Assembly (NCBI GenBank): GCA_034359265.1
Contig: CP136893.1
Span: 42,977,501 to 43,041,500, forward strand
Source of the DNA: Canna indica
Taxonomy: Eukaryota; Streptophyta; Magnoliopsida; Zingiberales; Cannaceae
Direction: 5' to 3'
Length of the DNA: 64,000 bases
Shown: one piece after another, positions 58,301-64,000 of the stretch
Numbering within the stretch: the stretch's first letter is position 1
How the letters are laid out: each line of letters begins with the position of its first letter
Notes under the pieces: model-generated
Told to the model about the DNA's origin: nothing
The model's database searches: none
The model's input: the letters and a program-made list of their open reading frames with translations, nothing else
Program-made: the position numbers and the translations under genes

Positions 58301-58479
58301 ATAACTTCGAGCTAATACAAAAAGGTTCAACCTCAAACAAAGATTCTCCCTTCAAAGGAAGTTAAATACTACCGACAATGCTAGACTACCAAGTCAACAA
58401 AAATCATACCGCAAAAAGATAACATGCAAGGCACAAAGTAGGCTCACAAAGGGCTAACAGTTAAATTGCCCCGAAAGAC

Positions 58480-60444
58480 AGTAATTTGTTACAAGCAGTC
58501 AAGATAGCCCACACACGCGCTGTTTAAATTTCTAACCATCATGAGACTCCTCGACCCCAATTGACGTAACAGAAACTCTCCCCTCCAAAATGCCACTATT
58601 TGGCGAACGCCGCCCAGGAGCTGCTGAAGGTGACCTCTCACTAGAATAATTAGGAGTTTCCTCCTCGATCTCCAGAACCACAAGAACACGATCCTTTACC
58701 TCCTTGGTAAGATCGACCCCTAAGAAGTCATCTCCAGGAGCGAAAAGTTGAGTATGTTCGGTCGCCTTATGAAAACCTTTAGCGTATACCTCAAAGGCAA
58801 CATCATTGAAGCGATTCACTTCGTTCTCAAGGTCTTGAGCTACAGATCTCCATCTGTCCGCCTCAGCTCTAGTCGACTCGACCTCAGCCTGCAAACACGC
58901 TCTCGCCAACTCGATCTTGGCTTGAGAAAGCAAATTCTCCGCTATGGCCTTAGCCAATCTTGATAGAGCCTAACCAGCTCCGCCTTTATAGTCGCAGATT
59001 TGCCTTCTACCTCCTTCACTTGGGCGTTCAGGCGATCAATCTCACCAGCCTTGGACTCTAGAGCCCTCTTCAGCGGCTCAACCTCACGAGAATGGGCCTT
59101 CGACGCCCTCGGTAAAAACCTCTTAGCCCTCCAGTTAGGCTAGAAAAATGAGTCTGATAAAATTCCCAGGGATCCACCCCTCAGGATACTCCACCTAAGC
59201 ACTGGGGCAAACATCCTTACCACGTCCAGAAGGTATGACTAGTTACAGGGTACCAGCGGGCGATTTTTCATCACCACCGCAGGCGCGTAGTAACACCTCC
59301 CACTAGGAGCACAACTGTTTGAGGGCTTGGGCTCTCACTAGCACTCCTAACCTTTTTTCGCTATCTTAGAGGAGATCCGGGAGGAGTCGGAGAATCTGAA
59401 TGTATAAACCGCCCAATCGCTTTCGGGGTAGGAGGCATTGACGACCTCGGAGTCCGAGACTTCATAGATTTAAGCAAACTCTCTACAAAGAGAATTTTCT
59501 CTTTTTCGCTCGAATCGTTCCCCTTTATGTTCACCCATCGAGTATGAGTGCCCGAGGCTTTCCACAGTGAATACATTCTTCCTCTATAAACCAAGAAAAA
59601 GCAAATGAGTATTTTTTGAGCGAAGGAAATACTGAAGACTTCGAACTACAAACCTACCTATGTATTCTAGAACCAAGGACTCATCATGACTCTTATCAAA
59701 TATTTCCTGCGGAGCGAGAGGAACAGAAGGACAATTCTGTGACAAAAAGGTAACCATAACTTCGTCCTCAGGGGGAACACTTCCTTCCTCAAAATCCTAA
59801 ATGGAACAAGGCTTTGACCTCCAGGACAGAGGAAACATCTCTGAGTAGTAAGGTTACTCCATAAAGAAGGGAAAATGCCCTCTCACGATCTAACCCTGGA
59901 ATAGTGGGCCTTAAAGCCCTTATACGAACTCTTGAACAAAGTAAAGAGTTTCCTCATAGGGATGGCATTGAAAGACACCCACGGTCCTTTTTGTGCTCCA
60001 TTTGCCTGAAAAAGAGAAAAGAACACATAGAGACTTGGCTTAATTCCGAGACACTCCATCACAATCTCAAAGCACAAAACAAACGCCCAACTGTTCGGGT
60101 GCAACTGAGTGGGAGCGAAATTAACCAGGTTCAGGAGACTGTGCTCAAAGTCGATAAAAGGAAGACGAACCCCCAACTCGTCGAACAAAGTCCGGTACAT
60201 AAAGATAAATTCCGAACTGGTATGACGATATACTCGATCTAATAATAGGCATGGAAGACACTTGTAGTCCTCCTCAACACCCTCACGTGCAATTGACACA
60301 TTGTCCTAAAAGGACAGAATGCTATTAAGGTCGGTTATCACCAAGCCATGCAACTTCACATCCTCTTGAACCCAAGAGTAGGAATTCGGATCCCTCACCC
60401 GCGTCTCGAACTCTAACTTCACAACGACACTCTTCTTCGCCATC
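58480..60444 (-). pseudogene. Tat antisense ORF, PF04195 (putative gypsy-type transposon) protein
   Basis: Starts MAKKSVVVKLEFE at 60444. A frame at 60299-59883 carries 'LGVRLPFIDFEHSLLNL', 'TQLHPNSWAFVLCFEI', 'CLGIKPSLYVFFSLF' and 'GPWVSFNA', the core of PF04195. Then an exon ending near 59657 ('LEYIG' before GTAGG), an intron-like gap, a frame with 'GSPLR' at its end (59594-59361), and a coiled coil (58957-58532, 'ARACLQAEVESTRAEADRWRS', then 'FNDVAFEVYAKGFHKA'). Stops between frames mean it is broken. Function of this family is unknown. Confidence 0.7.
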
Positions 60445-60925
60445 GCGGAAACTCTAGAACGGAGACGAGTATGTTCAAACCTACTGACCTAAGGTAGGAC
60501 CTATGAGAGCTAAGGCAAAGCATTAGAAGACTCACCAGATAAGAAAAAGAAGGCGGCAACAATCAAAAAAATAACCCATGAAGTTGTCGCCGCGGAAACC
60601 TTCAAAGCACCAATTGCCAAAAGTACGACCAAGAGTTCGGAAACAAAAAATAAAAAAATGCCTTATATGTATCGACCTCATTGAACAGCCAACGATCACA
60701 CCAAAGACAAATCTAGATCATCCAAACAAACGCCTGCACGACAACCTCCTAGAAAATGATAAAGCACGTATGAGCGCTTTTTTCGCCATGATCACCTCTT
60801 AAACCGAAAAGATAAGAGCCAATCACAAGGCGATGCGAAGGAAGAGAAACCCCCCACTAAGCTGTCATACTAGGCGCAAAAGTCGAGAAGAAACATAATT
60901 AACACGACTAAGATATGCCAACTCG
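60445..60925. other. Tat copy D spacer, no gene
   Basis: Sequence upstream of the antisense ORF. One plus frame (60578-60802) is Lys/Pro-rich and unlike any known protein. It may hold the antisense ORF's promoter, but no element can be named. Confidence 0.35.
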
Positions 60926-60929
60926 ACCT

Positions 60930-61200
60930 CTACAGTTGCCTATTCCAGCTCAGCCTTTACGGTAGCTCACTCCAACTCGACCTCTACTGTCGCCAACTCC
61001 AGCTCGGCCTTTACGGTCGCTCGCTCCAACTCGACCTCTATGGTCGTCAACTCTAGCTTGGCCTTTACAGTCGCTCTCTCCAACTCCACCTCTACGATCG
61101 CCTACTGCAGCTCGACCTTTACGGTCGCTCGCTCCAACTCGACCTCTATGGCCGTCATCCCTAGCTCGGCCTCAAAGGCCACTCAACATCACTCAACCTT
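60930..61200 (+). repeat. Tandem repeat, about 60-bp units
   Basis: Units read 'ctccaactcgacctctatggtcg' then 'ccagctcggcctttacggtcgctcg', four to five times, with drift. It lies about 130 bp before the Tat PPT. The ORF at 61040-61279 is a repeat artefact. Confidence 0.85.
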
Positions 61201-61317
61201 TATGATAGCTAGACATAGCACGATACAATATTTCCCGAGATTCCTCAAAACTGCAAGAAAACTAGAAACAAAAAGTTAACTCTACTTAGAGATCGACACG
61301 CAATCCTCCAGACTCCG

Positions 61318-61332
61318 ACTGAGCTCGGGGGT
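61318..61332 (+). other. Polypurine tract of Tat copy D
   Basis: 'actgagctcgggggt' directly precedes the LTR start TGTGGACT, as in copies A and C. Confidence 0.7.
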
Positions 61333-61762
61333 TGTGGACTAGACTAGAACTATTGGGCCAGATCAGATCAGAAGTAGCAGCGCCCTACGACCAAACTAAA
61401 GCCAAACTACACGGCTATGCCCGGGGGCCCCACCCGGTTGTACTCTTAAACCTGACTCGAGCCAGACCAAATGACTCCTCGCGGGGGCTCCACCCGGACA
61501 AAAAAACACATCCACATCCTTCTTTATCACAAGGGATACACCATTACAGACCCGCCATCTTCAGGATCAGCCTTGACTCATTCCTCTTCGTCTTCACTCT
61601 TTATTAAACCTAGCATAATCATGTCCGAACCTAGCACCACTGCTCACGAAAACTATACTATATCGAAAATTTCCCTTCCATATTAATAAAAATTATTTCT
61701 TTTTACATCTCAGGAAACCTATGAGCATCTTGCCTTCGCCTTGGTCATCTCGGCCAGAAGGC
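61333..61762 (+). repeat. Tat copy D LTR (3')
   Basis: Starts TGTGGACTAGACTAG and shares 'attgggcc' and 'ggccccacccgg' with copy C. The end is placed at about 61762 ('agaaggca') because this gives the 430 bp of copy C; decay prevents certainty. Confidence 0.6.
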
Positions 61763-62160
61763 ATCATAAAATCACTAAAATATTACAAAAATTCTAATTT
61801 ACTGAATGAAATGAGGTCCACAACTTGGATAAGTGAAAATGAGTGCGTACAAGTCCCAAACCAAATATGTTTAAACCATTTAAACTGTTTCAGTTTCATT
61901 TAAATAGTTTCAGTAAAATTGTTTAAATAGACCATTTAAGCTTGGAAATCCATCATAAAATCACCAAAAAATCACAAAAATTCTGATTTACTGAATGAAA
62001 TGAGGTCTATGACTTGGATCAATGAAAATGAGTGTGTACACTTCCCAGAACAAAACTGTTTAAACCATTTAAACATTTTCAATTTCATTAAATAGTTTTA
62101 GTAAAATTGTTTAAATTGATCATTTAAGCTAGAAAATGCATCATTAAATCACCAAAAAAT
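61750..62160. repeat. Tandem duplication, about 185-bp unit
   Basis: Two units, starting 'catcataaaatcactaaaat' (about 61763) and 'catcataaaatcaccaaaaa' (about 61951), plus a partial third at about 62139. Shared blocks: 'tttactgaatgaaatgaggtc', 'gtttaaaccatttaaac', 'gtaaaattgtttaaat'. No coding function. Confidence 0.8.
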
Positions 62161-62220
62161 CACAAATGGGAGCCCTCTACCACCTCTCCACCTACTGAAA
62201 TCACAAAAATTCTAACTTGC

Positions 62221-63170
62221 TTAACATTTCTTCACCTTAGTCTTCAAATGGGAGCCCTCTGCCACAGCTGTAACAAGATCACGAAAGAGCTTTTCCAGCT
62301 CCGCCCTAGACTTACCTTCCATCTCCTTCACCCAAGCAGCAGACTCAGAGACAACAGACTCAAAGACAACAACGTTCAGGCACTCAACCTCGCCAATTTT
62401 CACCTCTAAAGCCTTCCTCACTCCGACCAGCTCAAGCCTCAACGGCTCAATCTCCCCAAGATCGAATCTTGGACTCTCTTGACGCAAACTCCCTCAACCC
62501 ATTTACCAGACCCGACATTTGAACTTGGGTGAACTCCCACGGGTCCACTCCCTCACGAATGTCCGTATGGCAACCAAAATAGATATGTTCACTCTAGCAT
62601 GGGGTCACAACAGGCTGTCGATTCATCGGCGGAACACTCTCCAACGTTGCCATCGCCTATGTCATGCCCTCATCCTCCGCCGGAGGCATGGTTGCTCTAG
62701 CCCCTCAAAGGCGAATCTGGAGGAGTTGGAGAATCTGTTGGTGCAGATGACCTAACCGCCTCTAGGACCTATGGCCCCGAAACTCGCAGAGTACGAGATC
62801 CCGACACCCGTATAGGTCTCAACAAGTTGTCCACCAGCAGGCTCTTCCCCTTGCCGCTCGGAGCACTACTCTACATCTTCGCCAACCGAGCATGAATGTT
62901 TGGCGCTTCTGGCAATGAAGACATCTCACTTGTGCAATAAGAAATTTTGAATCAGCATATTCTGAACAAAACAAGGCAACAACACATTACCCCACAAACT
63001 CACCAACATACGCCAAAACTGAGGACCTATCCCGACTCTGTTGCAATATTTCCATAGGTGAAAAGGTAACCGATGGACAATGCCGCTCCAAGAGCGCAAT
63101 TATGTCCCTATTGAAAGGAATAATGCCCTTGAGCCAATCACATGCCAATGTGTTTAGGGGACTATTCAAG
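62221..63170 (-). pseudogene. Tat antisense ORF, second copy (E)
   Basis: Minus frames parallel copy D: an exon ending 'SVLAYVGEFVG' near 62987 (D has the similar 'SLVLEYIG'), then a Pro/Ser segment (about 62900-62700), then a coiled coil (62487-62221) with 'AELEKLFRDLVTAV'. The PF04195 core should lie further right but is cut off near 63170. Confidence 0.6.
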
Positions 63171-63189
63171 GGTAATCAACTTAATGAGA

Positions 63190-64000
63190 CAACTTTTTTA
63201 TCATATGCTGCATCTTTATTCATAAAGATTGTGATGAACCCCATGAACCCGGGTTGATGATTCCGAGGTTATGATGAGATCATGTTAGTGAGACTTGGAC
63301 TCCAGATGCCCATGTTCTAAATGTTCCTAGTCGTAGGATCACCAATTAGGGGATCAGTGATTCCAAATAGACTAGTCGACTTGGTATATGCCCTATACGA
63401 TAAGGGGTAGCTGATCTCACAACTACTTATGAGCCGTCATTAATGTACAAGTGCAGATGCTCATTAGGGAATGAGTTCACTGAACGGACCTGCACGAGGA
63501 ACACAAAATGAAATCCTTACATGAGTGTCAATAGGATGTTCCTCGGGTGATAGTAGGTGCAAGTAGTCCTTGGACCTGAGGTTTTCATGGTCCTTGTGAG
63601 TGACGACCCATTGCTTTGGTTCTATCCCTACGTGGCCCTCAGTGTCATGTGCTAGGTATTACTAGGCATGGGAAAGTATTCATGGAGGTAGGTGAGCAAC
63701 CAATATAGAATCGGTTACTCCTAGTGAGAGGAGATAATATCCTATGTGTCTCTACAAGTGTCGACTCGGGAATCTCTGGCCATAGTAGACATGAAAGTCA
63801 GGAAGATGTTTTTGATGTTTCATTATTGAGACAACATCTTGGCGGGTGAAATAAATGTGAATCGTTATTAGGGTTTGACACTTCTTTCGTACCCTAGCCG
63901 ACTTTGAGACATTGTAACCAAGGGATTTAGTTGCATAGTAACTAATCATGGAAGGGCGTTAGATCCTTGTAGATTGAACCTCACACTATCCGAGTAGTCA
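63190..64000. mobile_element. Probable copia LTR, partial at the window edge
   Basis: Non-coding DNA with phrases typical of long plant copia LTRs ('gagttcactgaacggacctgcacgaggaac', 'agtgacgacccattgctttggttct'). It cuts off the Tat antisense ORF. Neither end nor a second copy is in the window, so class and strand are tentative. Confidence 0.4.

Larger units (their letters stand above)
57660..61762 (+). mobile_element. Tat copy D, 3' half
   Basis: Plus order: tandem repeats, antisense ORF (minus strand, 58480-60444), second tandem array (60930-61200), PPT and 3' LTR (61333-61762). Gag and pol are missing on the left. This layout, with an antisense ORF between pol and the 3' LTR, is known for Tat-group elements. 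Confidence 0.65.

Noticed and set aside
1..64000. A bacterial-type defence system, phage or organellar insertion
   Set aside because: No operons, Shine-Dalgarno-spaced genes, phage proteins or plastid/mitochondrial genes were seen; all recognisable proteins are plant nuclear or plant transposon proteins.

Overview
This is a window of nuclear DNA from a flowering plant. The evidence is a split gene with GT-AG introns encoding a plant-only NETWORKED (NET1/KIP1-like) actin-binding protein, set in repeat-dense DNA made of plant lineages of LTR retrotransposons (Ty3 Tat and Tekay-like, Ty1/copia) and DNA transposons (CACTA, hAT, Mutator-like, Tourist-like). Species cannot be read from the sequence. 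I see only one intact host gene, on the minus strand at 12550-19594: four coding exons, 1663 codons plus stop.

Left part (1-12278): a probable Ty3 LTR split by a 1.1-kb Mutator-like foldback with a 9-bp target duplication (811-1902); a Tat LTR fragment (3245-3487); an AT-rich giant foldback centred at 4564/4565; and Tat copy A (5339-12278, minus strand), with 3' LTR, PPT, tandem repeats, protease and gag remnants, PBS and a truncated 5' LTR. A solo copia LTR (6049-7531) and an hAT MITE (11048-11329) sit inside copy A. Copy A ends only 271 bp after the NET1 stop codon.

Middle (12550-28690): NET1; its 5' flank with an hAT MITE carrying a perfect 8-bp duplication (21006-21441); AT-rich intergenic DNA; a solo copia LTR with a perfect 5-bp duplication (24830-26462); a Tourist-like MITE (27023-27574); and CACTA remnants with a Transposase_24-type gene.

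Nested block (28690-52016): a second Tat element (copy B, minus strand) has been interrupted several times. A gag-only copia element (29084-36949) sits inside its RNase H. A CACTA element (38106 to about 49514) sits between its protease/gag end and its RT. That CACTA contains an hAT MITE (40288-49425), which in turn contains a Tekay-like Ty3 element (40416-48954). Several boundaries are marked by target duplications, so the order of events can be read: Tat, then CACTA, then hAT, then Tekay.

Right part (52017-64000): an hAT MITE (52331-52906); AT-rich DNA; copia and Tat LTR fragments; a possible CACTA carrying a piece of host gene (55984-57650); Tat-type tandem repeats; two copies of the Tat antisense ORF (PF04195-like) with a PPT and LTR between them; and part of a copia-like LTR at the edge.

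No tRNA, rRNA, CRISPR, organellar or microbial features were seen. The TE genes are broken. The likely biology is an expressed cytoskeletal gene surviving among nested, decaying, mostly non-autonomous elements.
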